Source: GCA-2746235 sp049609225
GTDB lineage: Bacteria > Planctomycetota > UBA1135
Length of the DNA stretch: 42,331 nt
NCBI GenBank assembly: GCA_049609225.1
Contig: JBMYYH010000015.1
Location: 1-42,331 of the forward strand
Direction: 5' to 3'
The translations under genes and the position numbers were made by a program. Below the pieces are notes generated by a model. The model was not told where the DNA came from. It saw only the letters and a program-made list of their open reading frames with translations, and made no database searches. Positions 26,140 to 34,163 of this stretch are shown one piece after another. Positions within the stretch are counted from its first letter, which is position 1; every line of letters starts with the position of its first letter.

Positions 26140-27653
26140 ACAAGCTGCTTACCCTGATCTTGACTCTCGGAGTGCTGCTCGTCGCAGCGCCCCAAGTTTC
26201 CGCCTACGCCATGCCGCAGGATCCGCCACCTGCTCCCGAGCCTCCTGAGGAGATTGAAGAGGAGGAAGAGCCTGTGGAAGAGGTGGTCGAGGAGATCGTC
26301 GAAGAGCCGCAGGAGCCTGTCGAGGAAACTCCGGAAGAGGAAGTCGTCGAAGAGGTCGTGGAAGAAGAGGAGCCTGTGGAGGACCCGAATGCGGTCGATC
26401 CGAACAGCCCTTACCTCGCGATTTATGGTGCCGACATCCACACCGTCACCGATGGACTGATCCGTCGCGGCACGATCCTAGTGAAGGATGGTCGCATCCT
26501 GAAGCTTGGAACGCGCGTGCGGATTCCGAAAGGTGCGCGTCGGATCGATGCGAAGGGCATGCAGATCTATCCAGGTCTGGTGGCCGTCGATAGTTCCGGC
26601 ATCGTGCGTGGTCGGGGAACCTCGGTGCGCGATGATTTCGATCCTTATGCACTCAATGTCGACCTCGGCTTGGCCGGTGGCTTGACCATGGTGCAGTCGG
26701 GTGGCGCGCTGGCCAAGTTGAAGCGCGGCACTTTGGATGGAGTGCTCATCGGCGAGACCGGTTGGGTCAACCTCAGCTACTCCACGACTTCGCCTGGCGG
26801 ACGTCGGAAGTTGCGCGAAGAGTTCGCCAAGGTGCGTCAGTTCCTGCGTGATCATCGTTCCTGGTCGCTGGATCAGGAATTGGGTGAGGATGCCGGAGAA
26901 GAGCCGGAAGCCAAGGGCATCAACAAGACCTACTTGGCTCTCCTGAAGGGCGAAGCCACTGCACGCTTCAGTGCCAACAGCCTGAAGGATCTACTCGCCA
27001 CTTGCGATCTGCTCGAGGAATACCCGATGCAGTCGGTCATCGTCGGTGGTCGCGAAGCTTGGGCTTGCGCCGGACGCCTCGGTCGTGTCGGAGCCCAGTT
27101 GATCATCACTCCACGTTCCAAGAGCTGGCAAGACGATGATGTCAACCGCCCGAGTGGTTGGACCATCGAGAATGCCCGCATCCTGTGGGAGCATGGTGTG
27201 CCCTTCGCGATCCTGCCGAATGAGCGTTGGATCAGCACCGGTGGTATCGCAGGTCGTGACTTGCTGACCTTGCCGATGGAAGCAGCCTTCGCCATTCGTG
27301 GTGGCCTGCCCCAGAAAGTAGCCTTGCGCGCCGTCACCATCGACGCCGCCAAGATGCTTGGTGTGGATCATCGCCTCGGTTCAATCGAAGTTGGTAAGGA
27401 TGCCGATCTCATCATCTGCGACGGCGACCTCTTCCACTACCGCACCTTCGTGCAGTGGTCGGTGGTCGATGGCACCGTGGTCTACGACAAGATGAAGGCA
27501 CCTTACTTCGCGCATATTCGTCCGCGGGAAGCCGCATCGATGGAGGAAGTGCTCGAAGAAATCGAGCGCGCTGTCGATGGTGCGGAGATGCTGGAAGAGG
27601 AGCATGCAGAGAGTGTGGAAGAACACGCCGTTGATGCTCCGGAAGTGGAATAA
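26136..27653 (+). CDS. Exported amidohydrolase-fold protein 9 with acidic N-terminal repeat, HxH lost
   Basis: A 505-residue exported protein and last of the array. After the signal peptide (to about VSAYA, 25) comes a Glu/Val/Pro-rich tract (about 35-82) built of irregular EEPVEEVVEE units, then the amidohydrolase-like fold. The HxH site reads IYPGLVAVDSS with Asp152 and Ser154, and no C-terminal Asp motif remains (ILPNERWISTGG). The domain end GSIEVGKDADLIICDGDLF is intact, and a second acidic tail closes the protein. GGAGG is seven bases before ATG 26136. The very acidic tracts could bind Ca2+ or basic partners; this is inference. A strong intrinsic terminator follows 30 bases after the stop. 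Confidence 0.83.
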   Translation: MNKLLTLILTLGVLLVAAPQVSAYAMPQDPPPAPEPPEEIEEEEEPVEEVVEEIVEEPQEPVEETPEEEVVEEVVEEEEPVEDPNAVDPNSPYLAIYGADIHTVTDGLIRRGTILVKDGRILKLGTRVRIPKGARRIDAKGMQIYPGLVAVDSSGIVRGRGTSVRDDFDPYALNVDLGLAGGLTMVQSGGALAKLKRGTLDGVLIGETGWVNLSYSTTSPGGRRKLREEFAKVRQFLRDHRSWSLDQELGEDAGEEPEAKGINKTYLALLKGEATARFSANSLKDLLATCDLLEEYPMQSVIVGGREAWACAGRLGRVGAQLIITPRSKSWQDDDVNRPSGWTIENARILWEHGVPFAILPNERWISTGGIAGRDLLTLPMEAAFAIRGGLPQKVALRAVTIDAAKMLGVDHRLGSIEVGKDADLIICDGDLFHYRTFVQWSVVDGTVVYDKMKAPYFAHIRPREAASMEEVLEEIERAVDGAEMLEEEHAESVEEHAVDAPEVE

Positions 27654-27684
27654 CGAAGCTTCCGAATCGGCCTTGGCAGATTCC

Positions 27685-27715
27685 AAAGGGCGAGCCATAA
27701 TCGGCTCGCCCTTTT
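27685..27715 (+). terminator. Rho-independent terminator of the amidohydrolase operon
   Basis: A perfect 12-bp stem, AAAGGGCGAGCC and GGCTCGCCCTTT, with the six-base loop ATAATC, ending in CTTTT. It begins 32 bases after the stop of the last amidohydrolase-fold gene and ends 20 bases before the GTG of the peroxiredoxin gene, so it may also act as an attenuator for that gene. Confidence 0.8.
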
Positions 27716-27735
27716 CGGTTGAAGGGCAGCAAGTC

Positions 27736-28218
27736 GTGACCAACTCCGTTCTCTCCCCCGGGAAACGAGCCCCAGCTTTCACACTGCAGTCCGATAAGGG
27801 CGAGCGAGTGCGTCTTACCGAACATCGCGGGCGTTGGGTCGTGTTGTTCTTCTTCCCGAAGGCCTTGAGCCCCACTTGCCGCCGCGAAGTGCTCGACTTT
27901 CAGGCAGCCGCTACCGAGTTTCAAAAGCTCGGTGCCATGGTCTTGGGGGTTTGCCCGAATCCACTGGAGCGCCTGTCCCAGTTCCGCAAGGATTGCCGCT
28001 TAGGTTTTCCTCTACTCCACGACCGCGACGCCAAGCTCGCCATCAAGTATGGTGTCTATCGCGAGCGCAAGAGTAGCGCCCGCGACTACTTCGGCATCGT
28101 ACGTTCCACCTTCCTCATCGATCCCTCTGGCCGGATCGCCCACCTGTGGGATAACCTGCGGGTGAAGGGTCATGTGGCACGTGTCATGAAGCGGCTTCAG
28201 GAGGAGCACCAGAACTGA
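27736..28218 (+). CDS. BCP/AhpC-type peroxiredoxin
   Basis: A 160-residue thiol peroxidase, close to the usual BCP length, that reduces H2O2 or organic peroxides in the cytoplasm. GTG 27736 is chosen since AAGGG lies nine bases upstream and the family N-terminus SPGKRAPAFTL follows; upstream codons belong to the intergenic terminator. Seen: FFFPKALSPTC with the peroxidatic Cys48 and Ser45 in place of the usual Thr of PxxxTxxC, and RSTFLIDPSGRI with the conserved Arg. The Cys that is five residues after the peroxidatic one in BCP is missing; the other cysteines are in LGVCPNP and KDCRLG. It follows a terminator, and the next gene starts two bases after its stop. Confidence 0.88.
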   Translation: MTNSVLSPGKRAPAFTLQSDKGERVRLTEHRGRWVVLFFFPKALSPTCRREVLDFQAAATEFQKLGAMVLGVCPNPLERLSQFRKDCRLGFPLLHDRDAKLAIKYGVYRERKSSARDYFGIVRSTFLIDPSGRIAHLWDNLRVKGHVARVMKRLQEEHQN

Positions 28219-28220
28219 CC

Positions 28221-29249
28221 ATGCCCGACGGCCTCCGCCCGCTGCTCCACCGGATCTCCGGTGCGGTGAACGGTGGTCGTATTCACAACCTCACGGCCGA
28301 GGGTGCCGAGAAGTTGTTTGGTCTGTTGCTCGGCGGCGAAGGCACCGATGCACAGATCGCCATGTTCCTCGCGACCATGCGGGTCAAAGGAACCACCGCC
28401 GAGGAACTGGTCGGTGCCTCGCGTGCAGCACGCGCGCGCATTCAGTTCCCGGAGTTGCCGCCGCAATGCGTGGTCGTTGCCACCAGCCGTCATGGCAAGC
28501 GCCACAGTCCACCGATGGCCTTGGCTTCCTCTGCCGCCGCCGCAGCAGCCGGAGTACCGGTGTTGTTGCAGTCGGCGCCGAGCTTGATCGGTGGGGGCGT
28601 CACCCCTGGTGAAGTTTGGCAAAGCATGGTCGGTCCGCTGCTCGGCGACCCCAACCACACCCAGGAGCAGCTGCATCGTTTCGGACTCGCTTGTTGGCAA
28701 CCCACCCTGGCCGATACCGGGTGGCAGCGCCTGCAACGCGTCGAAGATGAGACGGGGATCCGCGGGATTCCGGATGTGGTCACCAAGCTGTTGATCCCGG
28801 ATGGATGTCCGGTGCTGGCGGCGGCACTGCCCGGCCCGGTCTTGGGCATGGCGGGAGATGCGTTGGAGAGCCTCGGGCATCGTCATGGGCTGGTGATGCA
28901 AGGCGTCGAAGGTTCGGTGGACCCGTCGGTGGTGGAGACCACCCGGGGGCTGCGTCTTTTGGATGGAGTGAAGGCGCCGGTGCGCTTGCGTCCTGGAGAT
29001 TTCGCCTTGTTCGAGGAATCCGAGCCGACCCACCGTCATGAGGAGCCCATCGAAGCAGCAGTGATCGCTACGCAGCAGGCTTTGTTGGCTTCTACAGGCC
29101 CAGAAGCTTGTGCGGTGACCCTCGGCGCGGGCATGTTGATCAGTTTGGCCGAGCCGCAGCTGGATTTGGCCTCGTGTTTGGGCAAGGCCTGCGATGCGGT
29201 GGAGTCTGGAGCCGCCATGCGCCTGCTGCAGACCCTGAGAGATGCCTAG
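28221..29249 (+). CDS. TrpD2/YbiB-like anthranilate phosphoribosyltransferase family protein
   Basis: A 342-residue protein of the nucleoside phosphorylase-like/TrpD superfamily. The helical N-terminus has GTDAQIAMFLATMRVKGTTAEELVG, which is typical. The phosphoribosyl-diphosphate loop GTGGD of true TrpD is absent: the place reads VATSRHGKRHSPPMALASS, as in the YbiB/TrpD2 branch, whose E. coli member binds nucleic acids rather than acting in tryptophan synthesis. LESLGHRHGLVMQGVEGSVDPS matches the C-terminal catalytic-lobe block. No other trp gene is nearby. It is almost contiguous with the peroxiredoxin and ends at a palindrome. Confidence 0.8.
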   Translation: MPDGLRPLLHRISGAVNGGRIHNLTAEGAEKLFGLLLGGEGTDAQIAMFLATMRVKGTTAEELVGASRAARARIQFPELPPQCVVVATSRHGKRHSPPMALASSAAAAAAGVPVLLQSAPSLIGGGVTPGEVWQSMVGPLLGDPNHTQEQLHRFGLACWQPTLADTGWQRLQRVEDETGIRGIPDVVTKLLIPDGCPVLAAALPGPVLGMAGDALESLGHRHGLVMQGVEGSVDPSVVETTRGLRLLDGVKAPVRLRPGDFALFEESEPTHRHEEPIEAAVIATQQALLASTGPEACAVTLGAGMLISLAEPQLDLASCLGKACDAVESGAAMRLLQTLRDA

Positions 29250-29256
29250 AGCGGCT

Positions 29257-29272
29257 GTTCCCGCCCGGGAAC
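29257..29272 (+). terminator. Palindrome after the TrpD2-like gene
   Basis: GTTCCCG-CC-CGGGAAC is an exact inverted repeat that begins seven bases after the stop codon. No T-tract follows, so it is only a possible terminator. TATCCT (29285-29290), a -10-like hexamer, lies just behind it. Confidence 0.4.
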
Positions 29273-29328
29273 CAAACGGCCTGTTATCCTAGGCCAGCTC
29301 CTGGCACGCCATTTGCCTCTTAGAGACC

Positions 29329-30303
29329 ATGCGTAGAACCCTACTCCTTCCCATCCTCCTCGCCGCTTCGTGCGGTCAGGCAGAGCAGGAAGCAGAGGTC
29401 CAGATCCAGGAGGAAGTGGAGCAGAGCGCCGAGCATGCCTCCCTGTCCACTGCTTTGCCTCAGGCAGACGTCGCCTTTACCCCGGTGAAGATGGAGCATC
29501 CGGTGCTCCACCGTCTGATTCAGGTCGATGAAGACCTCTACTCCGGCGCCCAGCCGCATGGCGCGGAAGCCTTTGCTGCGCTGAAAGAACTCGGCATCAA
29601 GACGGTGGTGTGCGTCGATGGTGCACGCCCGGATATCGAACTCGCAGCCGCGGAAGGCCTGCGTTACATCCACGTCCCGATCGGCTACGACGCCATCGAG
29701 CAGGATGCTGGCGATAGCTTCTATCGCACCATGCAGGAAGCAGAGGGACCGCTCTACTTCCATTGCCATCACGGTAAGCACCGTGGACCCGCCGCCGTGG
29801 CAGTCGCGCTGCGCGCCTCCACCGGGTGCGATGCCCAAACCGCCTTGAAGATCCTGGAGTTGGCCGAAACCAGCCCTGGATATCCTGGCTTGTGGCGTGA
29901 TGTCGCAGCCTGGACGGCGCCGCGTCCGGATCAAGAGCTACCGGAACTGGTCGCGGAAGCCCGTGTTGCGGATTTCGCATCCGGCATGGCTGTCGCCGAC
30001 CGCACCTGGGACAACATCAAGGCCTTGCGTAAGGCCGGTTGGGAGACTCCAGCCTCGCAGCCAGACCTATCCCTGCGTCACGAGACTTCCATCTTGCTGC
30101 AGCAGTTGGAGGATTGCGCTGGCCGCATTCCCGTCGAACATGAAGGGGATCCGGTGCTGCGGAAGGGGATGGAAGATATGGTCGTCTTCTCGCGCGCTCT
30201 GATGGAGGCTGCGGAAGTCCACGACCTCAAGGCTCTGGAAGCGAGTTACCGCGACGTCGCAGCATCCTGCAAGGATTGCCACCGCGACTACCGCAACGAA
30301 TAA
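29329..30303 (+). CDS. Lipoprotein with Cys-phosphatase domain fused to C-terminal heme-c motif
   Basis: A 324-residue probable outer-membrane or periplasmic lipoprotein: signal peptide with lipobox AASC (Cys15), then an acidic linker. Residues about 60-200 form a dual-specificity/tyrosine-phosphatase-like fold (DLYSGAQP, LKELGIKTVVCVDG) with the P-loop HCHHGKHRGP, i.e. catalytic Cys146 and Arg152 in CX5R. Residues about 205-324 are helical and end in CKDCH (Cys314, Cys317, His318), a covalent heme c site placed as in cytochrome c' four-helix bundles. Both domains would act outside the cytoplasm. Phosphatase plus c-type cytochrome on one chain is not a combination I recognise. It has no obvious operon partner. 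Confidence 0.82.
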   Translation: MRRTLLLPILLAASCGQAEQEAEVQIQEEVEQSAEHASLSTALPQADVAFTPVKMEHPVLHRLIQVDEDLYSGAQPHGAEAFAALKELGIKTVVCVDGARPDIELAAAEGLRYIHVPIGYDAIEQDAGDSFYRTMQEAEGPLYFHCHHGKHRGPAAVAVALRASTGCDAQTALKILELAETSPGYPGLWRDVAAWTAPRPDQELPELVAEARVADFASGMAVADRTWDNIKALRKAGWETPASQPDLSLRHETSILLQQLEDCAGRIPVEHEGDPVLRKGMEDMVVFSRALMEAAEVHDLKALEASYRDVAASCKDCHRDYRNE

Positions 30304-30368
30304 GGCTGCCGCGCATGCACGAAAACTGGCGGGGTGTCGTCCGCCGCTGCTGCAGGCCTCAATAGAAG

Positions 30369-30400
30369 AAGGGTTCCTCCCGTATGGAAGGAACCCCTTT
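30369..30400. terminator. Probable bidirectional terminator
   Basis: GGGTTCCT (30371-30378) and AGGAACCC (30389-30396) pair around a ten-base loop; CTTTGCCTTT follows on the plus strand and TTCTTCTATT on the minus strand. The hairpin lies between the convergent phosphatase-cytochrome and pilin-like genes. Confidence 0.65.
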
Positions 30401-30421
30401 GCCTTTCTAGGACCGCGTGGT

Positions 30422-30904
30422 CTAGTACTCGAGGAAGGCCACGCCGCGGCTGTCGACGCCCGGCAGGTCGGCGAAGATCTTGCCGGTGGCTGGCACGTAG
30501 ACCCAGCCGGCGGATCCGTTCAGGACCGGAGCGTTGTAGCTGATCGGCATCGAGCGGATGGAGGACAGGCCGTTGACCGGATTCACCGGCAGGCTTTCCA
30601 GGTAAGGACCGCAGTGACGATCCTCGAACTCACCGACCACGTTGAAGCTGCCGTCGGCACGGCTACGGCTGACCAGCTGATCGCCGACGTCGAGGCCTTC
30701 CCGGCCAGGCATCATCGGCATGCCCTGGTCCTGGTGGTCCATCGAGAAGCGGAAGACCGCGGTCCGCATGACGCTGAGGCTGTCGAGCAGCTCGACATTC
30801 TTCTCGCCCTTCTCTCCGGAGTTGGGTAAAGCGGTCAAAAAGGCCACTGCAGCTACGGCGAGGACAGCGGCGAGGGTTTCGAACAGGGGAAGGCGTTGTT
30901 TCAT
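30422..30904 (-). CDS. Type II/IV pilin-like (pseudopilin) protein with altered leader
   Basis: A 160-residue protein. AAGGA five bases before ATG 30904 fixes the start. The N-terminus is a hydrophobic helix, LPLFETLAAVLAVAAVAFL, that resembles the pilin helix with Glu at the position of Glu5, but the residue before the cleavage site is Arg or Leu, not the Gly needed by prepilin peptidase. The C-terminal half has the pattern YLESLPVNPVNG and GWVYVPATGKIFAD, common in planctomycete GspG-like pseudopilins. It may be a diverged pseudopilin or a membrane-anchored protein with the same fold. It stands alone, convergent with the phosphatase-cytochrome gene. Confidence 0.7.
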   Translation of the reverse strand: MKQRLPLFETLAAVLAVAAVAFLTALPNSGEKGEKNVELLDSLSVMRTAVFRFSMDHQDQGMPMMPGREGLDVGDQLVSRSRADGSFNVVGEFEDRHCGPYLESLPVNPVNGLSSIRSMPISYNAPVLNGSAGWVYVPATGKIFADLPGVDSRGVAFLEY

Positions 30905-31224
30905 TGGTCCTTGGGCAAGTGGCTTATCGGCTATTTGCGATTTCGAACTTGACGCCTGAAGTATGGGTTCTGGCGGGGACGGAGGTCTGGAAAAAGCGAA
31001 AAGCGGCACCATCCTTTTTCGACTTTTTTCCTAAACTCCCTGACCCCAGGTCCGAAAGAACCCCTGTCGGAAGCGTGAAAATCCCTTTGAGAGCCCCTTG
31101 AGGGGGTGGAACCACTCCTCCGGCACGTTAATCTTTCAGGAATCTTTCCGAGTCCCGTCCAGAGGGTCTGCGGAAAAAACCAGAAAATCGTCTCCGGGTA
31201 AGCCGGAAAGGGCAGAAAAGCCGC
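30905..31224. other. Divergent intergenic region
   Basis: 320 bases between the pilin-like gene and topB with no coding potential seen. It holds an imperfect A/T-rich inverted repeat, GGAAAAAGCGAAAAG (30989-31003) against CTTTTTCGACTTTTTTCC (31014-31031), and a small CCCC-TTGA-GGGG hairpin (31094-31105). Divergent promoters must lie here, but no clear -35/-10 pair could be assigned. Confidence 0.5.
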
Positions 31225-34161
31225 ATGCAACTCATCATCGCCGAGAAACCCAGCGTGGCCGCCGATTTGGCCCGCGCACTCCCAGGCACCTTTCAGCAGC
31301 AGGATGGCTACTGGGAAGGTCCGGATACCTTGATCTCCTGGGCCGTCGGCCACCTTCTGGAGCTCTCTGAGCCCGAGGATTACGATCCGGAGCTCAAGAA
31401 TTGGTCTCTGGCCAACCTGCCCGTGCTGCCGAAGCCCTTCCGACGGCGTCCGCGTAAAGGGCAGTCGACGCAACTGCGGCTCTTGAAGAAGCTCGGCAAG
31501 CGCGGAGATATCACTTCTCTGGTCAATGCTTGTGATGCTGCGCGCGAGGGTGAGTTGATCTTCCGTGAGATCGCGGATCATCTACAGCTCGATGTGCCGA
31601 TCCAGCGCCTGTGGCTGCAGTCCATGACCGCGGATTCGATTCGCGAGGCCTTTGGTCAGCTGCGTCCGGGTGAGGAGCTCGAAGGCCTCAGTGCTGCGGC
31701 TTACTGTCGCGCCGAGGCGGACTGGCTGATCGGCATCAACGCCACGCGCGGTATCACCAAGCGCCTGAAGGGGCGTCGCGAGCGGGGTGTGTGGTCGGCG
31801 GGCCGTGTGCAGACTCCGACCCTGGCGCTGATGGTGCACCGCGAGAGCAAGGTGTTGGCCCACGTGCCGGTTCCATTCTGGCGCTTGAAGGGTAGTTTCA
31901 ACGCCAATGGCCTCAGCTATGAAGGTCAGTTCCGTTCCAGCCGCACCGGTAAGGATGTCGAGAAGATCTGGAACGAGGCCGAAGCTAAGATGGTGGTTGC
32001 TGCTTGTGAAAAGCAGCCGACCGAAGTGGTCGAGAAGATCACGGAAAGCAAGCGCGCGGTGCCGCCATTGCATTCGCTGACCTCCCTGCAGAAGGAAGGT
32101 AACTCGCGTTTCGGTTTGTCGGCGCGTCGTACCCTGCAGGCTGCGCAGCGTCTTTATGAGGGTCATAAGGTCCTGACTTATCCGCGTACCGATTCGAACT
32201 GTCTGCCGCAGGATTACCGCGGCCACGTCGATGAGGTGCTGGGCACTTTGGCCAACGGCGAGATGTCGGAGGCTTTCAGTGAGCCGGAACGCCATGAGGC
32301 GATCGATACTGCGGCCAAGTTGCTGCAGTCGAAAGGGCTCCACAACCAGAAGCGCAACTTCAACGATGCTGGCGTGAGCGATCACTTCGCCATCATCCCG
32401 ACCGGCAAGGTGCCGGATAGCCCTCTAGGCGGCGACGACGCCAAGGTGTTCGAGTTGGTGATGCGTCGCTTCTTGGGTGCTTTCCTGACTCCCAGTAAGT
32501 GGGAGAAGGTGGTGCGCGAGACCAAGATCCAGAATGCTGGTGCTGGAGCGACCTTGGCGGAGAAGCCGGTCGCATCCTTCTCCTTCTTCACCGAGGCTAG
32601 CCGGATGGTCGAGCCCGGTTGGCAGTTGGTGGATCGGCGCCCGAAGGCGTCGGAGCAACTGGGTGAACTGGGGGTGGAGCCGGGCCAGATGGCCAATGGC
32701 GACACCAAGGAGCTCAACCTGGAGGAAGATGCCACGCGTCCGCCGAAGCGTTTCACCGAAGCTGGGTTGCTGAAGGCGATGGAGACCGCCTCGGATATCG
32801 ATCTCGATGCCTGGGAAGACATCGAAGACACCGAAGCCGTGCAGCTCCTGAAGGAGAAGGGGCTCGGTACGCCGGCCACGCGCGCGGACATCATCGAGGC
32901 CTTGATCGCCAAGGGCTATGTGTTGCGCAGCGGCAAGACCCTGCGTGCTTCGGCCAAGGGCATCACCTTGATCGACTTCCTCGAGCGTCTGCAGGCGGAT
33001 GACCTGGCCAAGGCTTCGCAGACCGCGGAAATGGAATCGCACCTGTATCAGGTGGAGAACGGTCAGCGCACGCGGGAAAGTTATATGTCGGAGATCGAGA
33101 CTTCGGTCACGGCATTGGTCGAGAAGTTGCGCACCTTCGAGTATGAGGATCTGTATGCCGAAGAGGCGTCGATCGGAACTTGCCCGAAGGATGGGCATGA
33201 GATGCGCGAAGGCCTTAAGGGTTATCGCTGCGTACGGAAGTCGAAAGGCACGCAGTACAAGGTGACCATCAAGAGCCTCGGTAAGGAAGCCAAGATGCCT
33301 CTGAAGGAGGTCACCGAGTTGCTGCAGAAGGAACTCGAGAAGCGCGAAGATGTGGTCGCAGTCGAGCCGGACGTGAAACGCACCAATGCCTACCTCAACT
33401 TCAAATTGAAGGTCGAGCGGATGTGTGAGGATGCCATCGCCGAGATGCTGCCAGAGCTCGAGAAGGCGGTTCCCGCTGAGAGCCTGAAGGAAGAACTGAA
33501 GATGGAAGCCGTCGAGCCGGATGCTTGTGGCTACACCATCTGGAAGGAGTTCCGTGGGCGTTACATCAACCGCCCGGTGGCTTCGAAGCTGCTGGAGACC
33601 AAGGATTCGGGGCCGATTGAGGGTTTCGTGAGTATGCGCGGCGAGACTTATGCCGGTCGTATTCTGGTCGACGAGGAGTGGAAGCTGGTGTTCGAGCCGG
33701 TGAAGGACTTCAAGGGCAGTGATGATTCCGGCGCCGTGGCTCCGGAACTGGTTTCCTACGCGGTCGATGAATCGCCTTATGTGGATTGTCCACTGGGCAA
33801 GGGCAAGATCATCGAGACGCCGACCCACTTCGAGTCTTCAGAACCGAAGGGCATCAAGATGCCGCGCACCGTGTGCAAGCGCGAGATGCGTCGTTCGGAT
33901 CTGCTGCCGTTCTTTGATCCGGAAGTCGGGCATACCGATTGGATCGAGGATTTCGTCTCGCGTAAGGGGCGTAACTTCACCGCGCGTTTGGTGCGCAAGC
34001 CAAACGGCCGCCACGGTTTCGAGTTCAAGCCTCGCGAAGGCGGGCCGCGCAAGAAGAAGGTGGTGAAGAAGAAGGCCACCAAGAAGAAAGCGACCAAGAA
34101 GAAGGCAACGAAGAAGAAAGCCACCAAGAAGGTCGCCAAGAAGGCCGCGAGCGAGGACTAA
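31225..34161 (+). CDS. topB: DNA topoisomerase III (type IA) with histone-H1-like tail
   Basis: A 978-residue type IA topoisomerase that relaxes or decatenates DNA by single-strand passage. Seen: the Toprim start LIIAEKPSVA, NACDAAREGELIFR as the acidic Toprim motif (the second Asp of DxD is Ala, as in a known TopB subgroup with NACDAGREGELIFR), WSAGRVQTPTLALMV, the active-site LTYPRTDS with Tyr319, and GLGTPATRADIIE. After about residue 640 there are domains with topoisomerase III C-terminal-repeat character (GYTIWKEFRGRYINRPVASKLL, GRNFTARLVRKPNGRHGFEF). The last 35 residues are KKKAT repeats, like histone H1 or Hc1 tails, which likely bind DNA unspecifically. The next gene starts two bases after the stop. 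Confidence 0.95.
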   Translation: MQLIIAEKPSVAADLARALPGTFQQQDGYWEGPDTLISWAVGHLLELSEPEDYDPELKNWSLANLPVLPKPFRRRPRKGQSTQLRLLKKLGKRGDITSLVNACDAAREGELIFREIADHLQLDVPIQRLWLQSMTADSIREAFGQLRPGEELEGLSAAAYCRAEADWLIGINATRGITKRLKGRRERGVWSAGRVQTPTLALMVHRESKVLAHVPVPFWRLKGSFNANGLSYEGQFRSSRTGKDVEKIWNEAEAKMVVAACEKQPTEVVEKITESKRAVPPLHSLTSLQKEGNSRFGLSARRTLQAAQRLYEGHKVLTYPRTDSNCLPQDYRGHVDEVLGTLANGEMSEAFSEPERHEAIDTAAKLLQSKGLHNQKRNFNDAGVSDHFAIIPTGKVPDSPLGGDDAKVFELVMRRFLGAFLTPSKWEKVVRETKIQNAGAGATLAEKPVASFSFFTEASRMVEPGWQLVDRRPKASEQLGELGVEPGQMANGDTKELNLEEDATRPPKRFTEAGLLKAMETASDIDLDAWEDIEDTEAVQLLKEKGLGTPATRADIIEALIAKGYVLRSGKTLRASAKGITLIDFLERLQADDLAKASQTAEMESHLYQVENGQRTRESYMSEIETSVTALVEKLRTFEYEDLYAEEASIGTCPKDGHEMREGLKGYRCVRKSKGTQYKVTIKSLGKEAKMPLKEVTELLQKELEKREDVVAVEPDVKRTNAYLNFKLKVERMCEDAIAEMLPELEKAVPAESLKEELKMEAVEPDACGYTIWKEFRGRYINRPVASKLLETKDSGPIEGFVSMRGETYAGRILVDEEWKLVFEPVKDFKGSDDSGAVAPELVSYAVDESPYVDCPLGKGKIIETPTHFESSEPKGIKMPRTVCKREMRRSDLLPFFDPEVGHTDWIEDFVSRKGRNFTARLVRKPNGRHGFEFKPREGGPRKKKVVKKKATKKKATKKKATKKKATKKVAKKAASED
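34051..34146 (+). repeat. 15-bp coding tandem repeat (KKKAT)
   Basis: Four copies of a 15-base unit, AAGAAGAARGCNACC, encode KKKAT at the end of topB, framed by shorter variants. Copies differ in third codon positions. Confidence 0.75.
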
Positions 34162-34163
34162 GC

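Noticed and set aside
28221..29249. Tryptophan-pathway anthranilate phosphoribosyltransferase
   Set aside because: The GTGGD diphosphate loop is missing and no trp genes are near; the TrpD2/YbiB branch fits better.
31094..31105. CCCC-TTGA-GGGG hairpin before topB
   Set aside because: Only four base pairs; not distinguishable from chance.
34051..34146. Short regular repeats as a possible CRISPR array
   Set aside because: The units are contiguous 15-base coding repeats without spacers.
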